Shown piece by piece: positions 52,171 through 60,985 of a stretch of DNA of 64,000 bases (its first letter is position 1; every line of letters starts with the position of its first letter). The position numbers and the translations under genes were made by a program. The notes under the pieces were generated by a model. That model saw only the letters and a list, made by a program, of their open reading frames with translations, did no database searches and had not been told where the DNA came from. This DNA comes from Natrinema sp. HArc-T2. Its GTDB lineage: Archaea > Halobacteriota > Halobacteria > Halobacteriales > Natrialbaceae. The DNA lies in NCBI RefSeq assembly GCF_041821085.1, contig NZ_JBGUAZ010000001.1, forward strand, positions 186,001 through 250,000, written 5' to 3'.

Positions 52171-53436
52171 ATGACGAATCGAAACCGACGATCGTTCGTA
52201 ACCACGGTTGCAGCGGCCGGAACGCTCGGACTTGCCGGCTGCCTCTCGCAGGTACGCGAATTGCGTGGCGCGGACGGCAAGCCGACGTCGGCCCAGTCGG
52301 GCGGTGACACCCCCGATTCCGGAAGCAGAGACCGCCTGGATCTCCCGGGCGAACCGATCGATCGCTTCGAGGACCTCGGCGAGTGGTCGGCGATGATCGA
52401 CGCTGGCGACCTCGAGTCCGGGACGGACGATCCGTACGCCGGGTCGCAGTCGGCACACCTCACCGCGTCAGAGAACGCCGAGTACGCGGCCGTCTACAGG
52501 ACGGTTCCGGACGGTCTGGACCTGAGCAACAAGAACTTCTCGCTGGCTGTCAACTTCACCGGGCGCGACCAGCTGCACCTCACGCTCGAACTGTTCGCGC
52601 CGAACTCGCGCAACGTACACGCCATGCAACGCACGCTTACCGGACCGGTCGATCGGTGGGTACGTGTCGACTTCGGCACCGATCGGATCGAGACCCAACC
52701 CGAGCTCTCGGACGTGCGCGAGATTCGGCTGATCGCCCGCCGCCGCGGTGACACGACCGGCCCGATAGACTGTCAGGTCGACGACCTCCGGGCGGTCGAC
52801 CGGCCCGACACGGGCCGTGTCATGCTCCTGTTCGATGGGACACTCGAGAGCCACCACGCGTCCGCGTTCGACCACATGCAGGCGTACGACTTCGCAGGCG
52901 TCGAAGCGGTTATCCCCGAAGCCGTCGGCGAGGGTGGCCGGCTCACGCTTGACAAACTTACCGAACTGGACGACGCGGGCTGGGACCTCGCAGCCCGGCC
53001 GCGAACCGGCTCGAAGTTCCTCCACGAGTTCAGCCCCGAGCAGCAGGAAGGGATGATCCGGCGGACGAAAGCATATCTCGAGAATCGTGGCTTCGAAGAC
53101 GGCGCGAAGCACTTCGTCACGCCGCGGAACATCCTCGGCTCGACGGCGAACGACCTCGTCCGGGAGTATCACGAGCAGGCGTTCCGGTTCGGCGGCGGCC
53201 CGAATGGGCTTCCGCTGACGGACCCCCACAACGTCGGGTTCTTCGCCGGCGACGCCGGAAACGAGACGAAAACGTACGTCGATTATGCTGCCGAGTATGG
53301 GGAACTCGCAGTCCTGCACTTCGAATACATCGGCGAGGACGGCATGAGCGAGCAGGCCTTCGACGGCTTACTCGAGTATATCGACACGCAGAACGTCGAG
53401 GTCGTCACTGCCACCGACCTCCTGGGTGACCGGTGA
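52171..53436 (+). CDS. Exported NodB-type protein with degenerate active site, Tat lipoprotein
   Basis: The signal RRSFVTTVAAAGTLGLAGC has lipobox C24. Domain order matches the protein at 48234: a beta-sandwich (residues 60-210, ending QVDDLRAVDRPDTGRVMLL), then a NodB-like domain. The catalytic region differs: LLFDGTLESHH has one aspartate (D222) where the other has two, and the usual HxxxH site reads LAARPRTGSKFLHEF without the first histidine. It is therefore likely inactive as a deacetylase and may bind the glycan or assist its paralogue. It is co-translated with the next GT2 gene (TGATG). Confidence 0.85.
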   Translation: MTNRNRRSFVTTVAAAGTLGLAGCLSQVRELRGADGKPTSAQSGGDTPDSGSRDRLDLPGEPIDRFEDLGEWSAMIDAGDLESGTDDPYAGSQSAHLTASENAEYAAVYRTVPDGLDLSNKNFSLAVNFTGRDQLHLTLELFAPNSRNVHAMQRTLTGPVDRWVRVDFGTDRIETQPELSDVREIRLIARRRGDTTGPIDCQVDDLRAVDRPDTGRVMLLFDGTLESHHASAFDHMQAYDFAGVEAVIPEAVGEGGRLTLDKLTELDDAGWDLAARPRTGSKFLHEFSPEQQEGMIRRTKAYLENRGFEDGAKHFVTPRNILGSTANDLVREYHEQAFRFGGGPNGLPLTDPHNVGFFAGDAGNETKTYVDYAAEYGELAVLHFEYIGEDGMSEQAFDGLLEYIDTQNVEVVTATDLLGDR

Positions 53437-54494
53437 TGTACCGCGACTCGAGTGTCGGCGTCGTGATCCCCGCCTACAACGAGGAAGGGTTCGTCGGCGA
53501 TGTGATCCGCGAGATGCCTGCATACGTCGATCGGATCTACGTGATCGACGACCGGTCGACGGACGACACCTGGAGCGAAATCCTCGAGGCCGCGCGGGCG
53601 GACACAAGCAAGCATGGGAGCCACGATGGCACAACCGTCCAGCAACTCGTGGCCGACGGCGGTGCGACCGCGCTGGCGAATCGGGCGACGGTTCGCGACA
53701 CCATCGGTCGAGTCGTCCCGATCGAGCACCGGGAGAACCGCGGTGCCGGCGGCGCGATCAAGACCGGTTATCTCGCCGCACTCGCGGACGGCGTGGACGC
53801 GACGGTCACCGTCGACGCGGACGGGCAGATGGACCTCTCCCAGCTGCCGCGACTCCTCGATCCGCTCGTCGAGGGACGCGCCGACTACGCGAAGGGAAAC
53901 CGGCTCCTGTCGCGTGAGTACCGGGCTGCGATGCCGCGGTTTCGGTTCATCGGTAATGCGACCCTGACGTTTCTGACGAAGATCGCCTCGGGCTACTGGA
54001 AGACGATGGATCCCCAAAACGGGTACACGGCGATCTCTCACGACGCGCTCGCGGCGATCGACGTCGAAAACCTCTACGAGTACTATGGCTACTGCAACGA
54101 CCTGCTGGTGAAACTGAACGTCCACGGAATGCGCGTCGCCGACGTGGCAATGCCGGCCGTCTACGGCGACGAGGAGTCGAGCATCGCGTACGGGGAGTAC
54201 ATCCCGAAGGTTTCGCTCATGTTGCTTCGAGACTTCCTGTGGCGGCTGAAAACGAAGTATCTCGTCCTGGACTTCCACCCGCTCGCACTGTTTTACCTCG
54301 TCGGAGCGGCAACGGCTGCCATTGGCGTCGTCGGGACGGGTGTGGCGGTGTCTGCGGCGCTCTCGAACGTCGGCACACCTGCCATTCAGGGTGCGACGAG
54401 CCTGTTGTTGTTCGTTGCCGGCACCGCATTCCTCCTGCTGGCGATGGTGTTCGACATGGCCGAAAGCGAATCGCTCGAGCAGCAGGTGCGATAG
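53436..54494 (+). CDS. Family 2 glycosyltransferase (dolichyl-phosphate mannosyltransferase-like)
   Basis: The 352-residue protein has VGVVIPAYNEEGFVGDVIRE, a middle D-x-D in VTVDADGQMDLSQLPRLLDP, and GNRLLSREYR as in DPM1/AglJ/AglD-type enzymes that transfer a sugar to dolichyl phosphate. Two C-terminal membrane helices (LALFYLVGAATAAIGVVGTG, and one near 325-345) anchor it. An insertion of about 25 residues after the first strand (ADTSKHGSHDGTTVQ) is unusual. A GTG one codon upstream is an alternative start. The ATG overlaps the upstream stop. Confidence 0.92.
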   Translation: MYRDSSVGVVIPAYNEEGFVGDVIREMPAYVDRIYVIDDRSTDDTWSEILEAARADTSKHGSHDGTTVQQLVADGGATALANRATVRDTIGRVVPIEHRENRGAGGAIKTGYLAALADGVDATVTVDADGQMDLSQLPRLLDPLVEGRADYAKGNRLLSREYRAAMPRFRFIGNATLTFLTKIASGYWKTMDPQNGYTAISHDALAAIDVENLYEYYGYCNDLLVKLNVHGMRVADVAMPAVYGDEESSIAYGEYIPKVSLMLLRDFLWRLKTKYLVLDFHPLALFYLVGAATAAIGVVGTGVAVSAALSNVGTPAIQGATSLLLFVAGTAFLLLAMVFDMAESESLEQQVR

Positions 54495-54683
54495 CGCCGT
54501 GCGAGCGCACCGTCACTCGCGTGGTCGTTCGGTGATCCCGTAACTGTTCTCGGTTCCGGCGTCAGTGCCGTCTCAGTGGGGAGTGGCTCGTTCGGCTCGA
54601 GGACTGACGAATCCTGTTTCTCCATCATCCGCGTACGAGAAGGTGACGAGCAGCGCGTACCGGCTCTGTCACGGTGTAATGGT

Positions 54684-56306
54684 CTATATCCCGGACCCCA
54701 GGATCCCCAGCGTGAGCCCCGAGACGAGCAGGGAGAGTCCGGCGACGAACAGCAAACTATGGAGCCAGTTCCGCTCCTCTCGCTTCGTCCCACTGGTCGC
54801 GAGCCAAGTCCCGATCGCGTCCGCCTTCGCGCCGAGCGGATCGGGGAACGTCGACAGCACCTCGAAGGGTTCGGCGGGGTCCAGCGCGCCGACGAGCAGC
54901 GCGAACGTGACGAAGATCACGAACCCGACGGGCGGGACGACTGCGAGTGCGAGCCACGGGTTCGTGATGGCCATCGAGAGGGCGACGATCGGCCCGGCTG
55001 CGAGGACGGTCGTCAGTATCGAACGCCCGAGTCGTGCATCCGAGAGGGGATCGAAGCCGACCAGCCGAGCGCTCCAGCAGTGGAAAACGAACATCGACCC
55101 ATATCCGATGCTGGTCGCGACGGCGGCACCGTGCATCCCAAAGCGGGGGATGAGAGCGACGTTAAGCACGACGTTGATCACGGCCGCAGCGCCGGTGGCT
55201 GCGACCGGATAGCGGAGCATGCCCTTCCCCTGTGAAATCGCCAGTACCGGGCGTGCGAGCGCGAAGCCGAGCGACCCGGGCAGTAACAGCAATAGTGGCG
55301 TGATCGCCGGCATAGCATCCTCACCGAAGTAGATCGGCACGGCGATGTCCGCCAACGCCGCGAGCCCGACCGCCATGACGGCCGTCAGCAGGAACGTGTA
55401 CCGCGTCGTCTTGGACGCGAGCTCCGAGATCTCTCGGAGCCGATTTTGTGACCACAGTTCCGACGTCGAGTGGACGAATACCGTCTGGAGGGCCATCGGG
55501 ATGAACCAGAGGAACTCGGCGAGCGTGAGCGCTGCCTTGTAATTACCGACTGTAGCGCTCTCACGGAAGCGCTGGAGCATCACGATGTCGATGTGATAGA
55601 GCGACATCAGCAGGAAGACCAGCGCGATGCTCATCGAGTTGAACGTGAGCATCTGTTTCCGGGGGAACCGCTTCGTTGGGCGGCTGAAGAGACACGACAG
55701 CGGCATGCGACGATGCACGAGGGTCAGCCCGATCACGGCGACGAGCGTACTCGCGACCAGATGCCCTGCAAGCGCGCCGATCACACCGGCACCGAGATAC
55801 ACCAGCGGCACTGCGACGACGACGAATCCAACCTTATCGAGGATCTTCAGCGGCTCCGAGTACCGCTCGAGGCCGAATCCCATGAGTGTCTTCCGCGCGT
55901 AATCGCGAAACTGCGCCGTCACGACGAGTGCGGCGAGGACGTAGAAGTAACTCGTCAGTTCGGACCCGAACGCACGACCGACGAGTCCGAACCGTGTCGC
56001 GAGCACCAGCAGGAGCGCCCCGAGGACGGAGAGCAAGATCGCCAGCCGAAAGTAAAAGCCGACGACGTGTTCGCTCCAGTTGGCCGCGGCCCGGTCCTCC
56101 GCGAGGAACTTGCGGACCCCGTCGGTAATCCCAGAACTGACGAAGATCATGTAGATCGCGAAGACGGACAACAGAAACGCGTATTCGCCGAACGCCGATG
56201 CGCCGAGAAACCGGTACAGAAGCGGCGTCGAGAGCGCAGTGACGACGAGCACGACGACTTTTGCACTGACGACCGAGAAGACGCCGCTCGCGATACTCCG
56301 ATTCAC
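54684..56306 (-). CDS. Oligosaccharide flippase (polysaccharide biosynthesis family, MATE-like fold)
   Basis: The 540-residue protein has about 14 membrane helices and starts MNRSIASGVFSVVSAKVVVL. Its motifs, such as LYRFLGASAFGEYAFLLSVF and FFVxT-like segments around VFVHSTSELWSQNRLREISE, match the Wzx/AglR-type flippases that move lipid-linked saccharides across the membrane. The right length and helix number suggest it is functional. It is convergent with the DPM1-like gene and reads leftward as a single gene. In Haloferax AglR is the related flippase. Confidence 0.92.
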   Translation of the reverse strand: MNRSIASGVFSVVSAKVVVLVVTALSTPLLYRFLGASAFGEYAFLLSVFAIYMIFVSSGITDGVRKFLAEDRAAANWSEHVVGFYFRLAILLSVLGALLLVLATRFGLVGRAFGSELTSYFYVLAALVVTAQFRDYARKTLMGFGLERYSEPLKILDKVGFVVVAVPLVYLGAGVIGALAGHLVASTLVAVIGLTLVHRRMPLSCLFSRPTKRFPRKQMLTFNSMSIALVFLLMSLYHIDIVMLQRFRESATVGNYKAALTLAEFLWFIPMALQTVFVHSTSELWSQNRLREISELASKTTRYTFLLTAVMAVGLAALADIAVPIYFGEDAMPAITPLLLLLPGSLGFALARPVLAISQGKGMLRYPVAATGAAAVINVVLNVALIPRFGMHGAAVATSIGYGSMFVFHCWSARLVGFDPLSDARLGRSILTTVLAAGPIVALSMAITNPWLALAVVPPVGFVIFVTFALLVGALDPAEPFEVLSTFPDPLGAKADAIGTWLATSGTKREERNWLHSLLFVAGLSLLVSGLTLGILGSGI

Positions 56307-56446
56307 GGTTTCACCCTGTGACAGTCACACTGATAGTCGGCAGCCACCATCGACGACGCTCGCTCGCGATCCGACGTACTCACTGTGGCGAGACAATGGC
56401 GGCTGTGCGGCGTTATTATACGGGGGTTAAACGGGGTGAGACGCGG

Positions 56447-58087
56447 CTATGCGTACGTATTCTCCCAGGTCGTGACGTTGCTCGCCCCAAGGTCACGGAT
56501 CCCGTCGACCAGCCGGTTCTTCTTGAACGCCGGGCTCGTCGATTCGTCGTAGAGGCAAACGGCCTTCTGGCCGCCCGACGACTCGAGCGTCGAGTCGCGA
56601 ACGAGTGCGTCGGCGCCGAGATCGATGAACGGATACTGGCTGGCGCGCAATTCGCTCTGGTAGACCGTCATGTCCGCGCCCGTGTTGACGAGGGCGTTTC
56701 GGTCGACGCCATCGCGTCCGTGCTGTGTGACGGTGACGTTGCTAAAGCGGCAGTTGTCGCGTTCACAGCGAATCCCGTCGCGGAAACCGCTGGCGTCACC
56801 CGCCTGCCCCGAGATCGTGAGATGTTCGGCGAGTATCTGCTCGGTCCTGTCGCTCTCCCGAATCCAGAGCGGGTAGCCGCCGGCAGTTTCGTGCGTGACC
56901 TCCGTCTCGACGATCGTCGTTTCGCCCGTGTCTGGGGAGACGACGATCCCGTGGTTGACGTCCGCCCCTCGGACATCTAGGCGAGTGTTGTCGATCCGTG
57001 CGCTTTCGCAGGTGTTCATCACCGAAATCGCGTGACTCGTTGGCATCGGCGACGTGATCTCGACGGCAGCCCCATAGATCTCGATATTCCGACCGTTCTC
57101 GATCCGAATCCCGCGCTGGGACCGATCCTCGGGTCGCGTCGAATCGACTTCGACGGTCGGCCACCGAATTTCGCTGCCCTGGCCACCGACACGGACGTTC
57201 GCACCGTTGCTGTTCCGGAACCAGCCACCGTGAACGATGATCCTTCCATCGCCGCCTGCCGCGTAGAGGCCGTTGTTCGGAAAGCCACCGAGCCAGCAGT
57301 GTCTGAACTCGAGCGTCCCCACGTTCTGGTTCGCTTCGATGCCGATCGGGCCGCGCCAGCGGTTGCCGGCGTTGGGCGTATTGTCGACCCACGCACCGCC
57401 GTCCGGCGCTCGGAACCGTTCGACGATCCCGTGACCGTCGGGGTCGGTGACGTTGAACAGACCCGGCCCCCACGTGCCGCTGTCGTGGAAGCCGTTTATC
57501 GTCACGTCGCGTACCTCGAGTCGATCGGCGGTGGCTTCGATCGTCCGGATCCCGGTGTCGGGGGCCGACTGATCGACGTCGAACCCCTCGAAGCGAAGGT
57601 GGCCGCCGGGACTGTACGAGACGCCGAGCCGGAACAGTCGATACTGCGGCCCGTCGAACTCGTGAAAATCCGCCGGGATCAGCGTCGCGTTCTCGCCGAC
57701 GACGCCGAAGTTGTCGAAGCCCGTAAACCGGAACTGTTCGTCCATGAAGTACTCCCCCTCGGGAAACACGAGCAGCGTATCGTCACTGCGGACCTCCTCG
57801 AGTACGGGTGTAATCGATTCGGTGCCAGTATCGTCCGCGCCGGCCTCGGTCACGTCTACGACGGTCGCGTAGTCGTCGTAGTACTGTCCATACGGGTCCG
57901 ACGACGCGGCGGCGGTCGACGTCAGTCCGATTCCAGCGGCACACGCCGCCACAGTTCCTCGCAAGAACCCCCTCCTCGACCGTGAAACCGATCCGTCGAG
58001 AGCTGGCCGACCGCCCTCCCCTTCGGTCGAGTGAGAACCACGAGAAACGTCACGATTCGAGCGCTGCAGATCACTTCCATCCGACAT
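56447..58087 (-). CDS. Exported right-handed beta-helix protein
   Basis: A long Tat signal is present (RSRRGFLRGTVAACAAGIGL, residues 36-55; cleavage probably after ASA near 63). The mature 480 residues are a right-handed parallel beta-helix with short repeated rungs (IGIEANQNVGTLEFRHCWLG, AVEITSPMPTSHAISVM, CRFSNVTVTQHGRDGV). Such folds are used by polysaccharide lyases, C5-epimerases and glycoside hydrolases, but no catalytic set is clear. The N-terminus, YATVVDVTEAGADDTGTESI, resembles pectate-lyase-superfamily proteins. It likely acts on the island's glycan. Confidence 0.83.
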   Translation of the reverse strand: MSDGSDLQRSNRDVSRGSHSTEGEGGRPALDGSVSRSRRGFLRGTVAACAAGIGLTSTAAASSDPYGQYYDDYATVVDVTEAGADDTGTESITPVLEEVRSDDTLLVFPEGEYFMDEQFRFTGFDNFGVVGENATLIPADFHEFDGPQYRLFRLGVSYSPGGHLRFEGFDVDQSAPDTGIRTIEATADRLEVRDVTINGFHDSGTWGPGLFNVTDPDGHGIVERFRAPDGGAWVDNTPNAGNRWRGPIGIEANQNVGTLEFRHCWLGGFPNNGLYAAGGDGRIIVHGGWFRNSNGANVRVGGQGSEIRWPTVEVDSTRPEDRSQRGIRIENGRNIEIYGAAVEITSPMPTSHAISVMNTCESARIDNTRLDVRGADVNHGIVVSPDTGETTIVETEVTHETAGGYPLWIRESDRTEQILAEHLTISGQAGDASGFRDGIRCERDNCRFSNVTVTQHGRDGVDRNALVNTGADMTVYQSELRASQYPFIDLGADALVRDSTLESSGGQKAVCLYDESTSPAFKKNRLVDGIRDLGASNVTTWENTYA

Positions 58088-58363
58088 TGAAATACAAGTC
58101 GTTGTGAGTGATGATGGGGTCCAGTAGCTATGGATTCGGATGGCAAGTTTTTAAGTTCGAACGCCGACCACCGCGACGGAGGCGGACTCGCAGTTTTGCG
58201 GTCCGAAATGATTGTGCAGGCCACAATTCGGCGGTTCGGTTGCGAGCGCAGCCGATTCGTATCACTGAGAGAGACGCATTTAACGATCTGATAAGCCTCG
58301 ATCGGGACGGTCACCGTCGGATCACAGTCGCGGTTTCGGTAGCTGACCATCGTTCGGGACGGA

Positions 58364-59026
58364 TCATCGATGGCGATCGGGCGCGCGCCCGTTTTCGACC
58401 GTCGCGGCGATCAGTTCGGAGATGGCGCGCCGAAGCCGCTGTGAGACCGCGGAATCCGAAACCTCGAGTCGATCGGCGAGGTCGTCCTGCGTGACGCCGC
58501 GTGGCACCTCGAAGTAGTCGGCATCGTACGCCGTCGTGAGGACCTCGTACTGGCGGTCGGTCAAGAAGTACGTCCGCTCGTCGGACACTGACGAGTCATA
58601 CAATTGGTTCACGCGAAACGAGACGCCGTGATCGCGGTAATGGGATCGAAACGCCGCCAACGCGTCGCGATCGGGAAGATAGACCCGCGCGATCCAGCCA
58701 CCCTCGCCGCTCGTGAGCGTGAACGCGAACACCCCGTGCTCGGCACAGCGAGCGGGGAGGAGCTCGAGGGGCGTGTCGACGACGACGCGGTAGATCGTGC
58801 GGCCGTCGAACGTGGCGATGCGGGTCGGATTCGAGACCGTCCGATCGGCAGCCATCGCTGCCTCGAGCGACGCGTCGGTGTCGCCGGAGACCGAGATGAA
58901 CCTGATGCGTCGCTCGTCGACCGTCGTCCCGTACTCGTAGCTGAACGTCACGCCGGGATACTGCGCTATCGTCGGGACCAGCGGAAGGTCGTCGTGAACG
59001 AGGTGGACTTCTGCAATAAATCCCAT
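58364..59026 (-). CDS. HTH_10 (bacterio-opsin activator type) transcriptional regulator
   Basis: The C-terminal part of this 220-residue protein has the HTH_10 pattern: LTDRQYEVLTTAYDADYFEV, then VTQDDLADRLEVSDSAVSQR and LRRAISELI. The N-terminal domain (MGFIAEVHLVHDDLPLVPTI onward) is the sensor-like part of short HTH_10 proteins, with no clear ligand motif. The open frame goes on to 59119, but ATG 59026 matches the family's N-terminus. It lies between the beta-helix and phosphatase-type genes and may regulate the island. Confidence 0.88.
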   Translation of the reverse strand: MGFIAEVHLVHDDLPLVPTIAQYPGVTFSYEYGTTVDERRIRFISVSGDTDASLEAAMAADRTVSNPTRIATFDGRTIYRVVVDTPLELLPARCAEHGVFAFTLTSGEGGWIARVYLPDRDALAAFRSHYRDHGVSFRVNQLYDSSVSDERTYFLTDRQYEVLTTAYDADYFEVPRGVTQDDLADRLEVSDSAVSQRLRRAISELIAATVENGRAPDRHR

Positions 59027-59127
59027 TGAGAGATCGATGTCGTACTCGGCCGTCGGAACCGGCGGGCCATACTTATACCGCGGATAAGCGGGTTGCAGCG
59101 ATTCGAACCGACCGCGCAAGTCGGCAG

Positions 59128-60810
59128 CTAGTTCATGTAGCCGAGATCCGCCAGCCGATCGGTCACCGCGTCGTCCGTCGCCGGCCGCTGGCCGTCGTCG
59201 CCGTCGTACTCGGGATAGGTCGTCGGTTCGATCGGGTCGACGACGGGAACGACGCTGCCGTCCATGCGGTCGCTGTATGGAACCCCCATCGCGGCCATGA
59301 TCGTCGGCGCAACGTCGAAGAGGTGGGCCCGCTCGAGCGCGGCGGTCTCGTCGATACCCTCACCCGCGGCGACGAAGACCCCGTCGAGTTTGTGATTCCA
59401 CGGTTCGGCTGGGCTGAAGTAGTCACCGTCGCCCAACTGCTCGGAGAGCATATGTTCGAAGCCAGCGGGGATCGTGACGATGTCGACCGTCTCGTCGAGT
59501 TCGTCGCCGTGGAAGTACTGCTCGCGCGGCGCGACCGTCTCGAAGAACGGCTCGCCGTCGGGCGTCTCGATGGCCTGGAGTGCCCGGATGAGGTTCTCGC
59601 GGAGTTCCTCGTACTCTTCTGGTGGAATGACTCCGTTCGGTTCTCGCCCTTCAAGATTGATTCGAACGCCGAGTTCGGTCCGTGCACGGACGTAGGCCTC
59701 CGATTCGGCGAAATCGACTTGCTCGTTGGCCGTCCGGGAGACCCCACTCGGTGCGTACTCGATGGCGATGTCGGCCAGGCCGACCCGCTCGAGGGCAGTC
59801 CTGATGCGACGGGCGGTGATGCCGAATCGGGCGGCAACCGACGCGGCGCGTGCAGCAACGCCCGGCTCCCAGGTGTCGTATTCCTCGCCCTCGCGGAGCC
59901 GTCTGCGCATCGGCGTCCACGACGGCATTCCCTTGCCGCCGGTCGTCGTCTCGAGGTAGCCCATGTCGCGCAGATACTCGTTGACCCGGAACTCGTAGCC
60001 CTCGTACCGGCCCATCCCGTGGTCGCTCACGAGGAAGATGCGGTCCGGGTCGCAGGCCTCGAGGATCTTTCCGATCTGGTCGTCGGTCGCCTCGTAGACG
60101 CGGTCGACGTGTCGTTGCTCGCCGCTGAACTCGTGGAAGACCGTGTCCGTCTTCTGGAACTGGACGAAGCCGAAGTCCGGCTCGAACTCGCTGACGAGGT
60201 AGCGAAACGCCTGGCCGCGCATCCGGACGAGGTTCCGATACTCGTCGATCTTCTCGTCGTCGGAGAGCGAGTCGTCGTCTCGCGTGTAGCTCGGGTAAAC
60301 GCGATACTCGCCGATCGCGTCGCGGACCTCGTCTAAGAGTCTAGCGGGGTGACACGGCGGATCTTCCGGGCCGAGAAATCCGGGAATCACCGCCCCGTCG
60401 AACTCGTCGGGCGGGTGGGTGACCGGCGCGTTGACGACGACGCTCGAGCGGTCGTGGTGATCCAGCAGCGTCCACAGCGACTGTTCGTGGACGTCGTCGT
60501 TGCTCGTCACGTGCCAGTCGTAACCGTCGTAGCTGACGAAGCCGACCACGCCGTGTTTTCCGGGGTTGACCCCGGTGTAGATCGACGGCCACGCGCTCGG
60601 CGTCCACGGCGGGATCTGTGACTCGAGCGGCGCGGTCACCCCCTTCGAACAGAGCCGCTCGATGGTCGGAATCCGGTCGGCTTCGAACAGCCGCTCGAAG
60701 ACCGGTAGACACCCTGCGTCGATCCCGATGAGCAGCGTGTCCAGTCCGTTCGATTCGTTCGTCGTACCCCCATTCGATGTCGCGTCATCACGGTGAAACG
60801 TCCGAGTCAT
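59128..60810 (-). CDS. Alkaline-phosphatase-superfamily phosphodiesterase/nucleotide-pyrophosphatase-like protein
   Basis: The 560-residue protein has TLLIGIDAGCLPVFERLFEA near the N-terminus, SIYTGVNPGKHGVVGFV around residue 80, VNAPVTHPPDEFDG, LVSDHGMGRYEGYEFRVNEY near 285, and ends with a pattern seen in this family (HLFDVAPTIMAAMGVPYSDR). The D, T, H motifs bind two zinc ions and form the phospho-intermediate. No signal peptide is visible, so it is predicted to act in the cytoplasm. Related proteins occur in haloarchaeal glycan clusters. The substrate may be a phosphate-sugar or nucleotide, unproven. Confidence 0.87.
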   Translation of the reverse strand: MTRTFHRDDATSNGGTTNESNGLDTLLIGIDAGCLPVFERLFEADRIPTIERLCSKGVTAPLESQIPPWTPSAWPSIYTGVNPGKHGVVGFVSYDGYDWHVTSNDDVHEQSLWTLLDHHDRSSVVVNAPVTHPPDEFDGAVIPGFLGPEDPPCHPARLLDEVRDAIGEYRVYPSYTRDDDSLSDDEKIDEYRNLVRMRGQAFRYLVSEFEPDFGFVQFQKTDTVFHEFSGEQRHVDRVYEATDDQIGKILEACDPDRIFLVSDHGMGRYEGYEFRVNEYLRDMGYLETTTGGKGMPSWTPMRRRLREGEEYDTWEPGVAARAASVAARFGITARRIRTALERVGLADIAIEYAPSGVSRTANEQVDFAESEAYVRARTELGVRINLEGREPNGVIPPEEYEELRENLIRALQAIETPDGEPFFETVAPREQYFHGDELDETVDIVTIPAGFEHMLSEQLGDGDYFSPAEPWNHKLDGVFVAAGEGIDETAALERAHLFDVAPTIMAAMGVPYSDRMDGSVVPVVDPIEPTTYPEYDGDDGQRPATDDAVTDRLADLGYMN

Positions 60811-60985
60811 CCTTTCAGTTGTCTCCGCAGTAGTTCCGTTCGACCGCAGCCGACAGCGCACGGCAGCGGTGTCGTTCGTTGCACCACGTCTCTACGCCAA
60901 CCGTAGGAGACGAGCTACTTGATTATCAGTTCGTTAAACCGCTACAGAGCCAGAATTCTGCCGCTCCGATGACGCTCGGCAGCGG

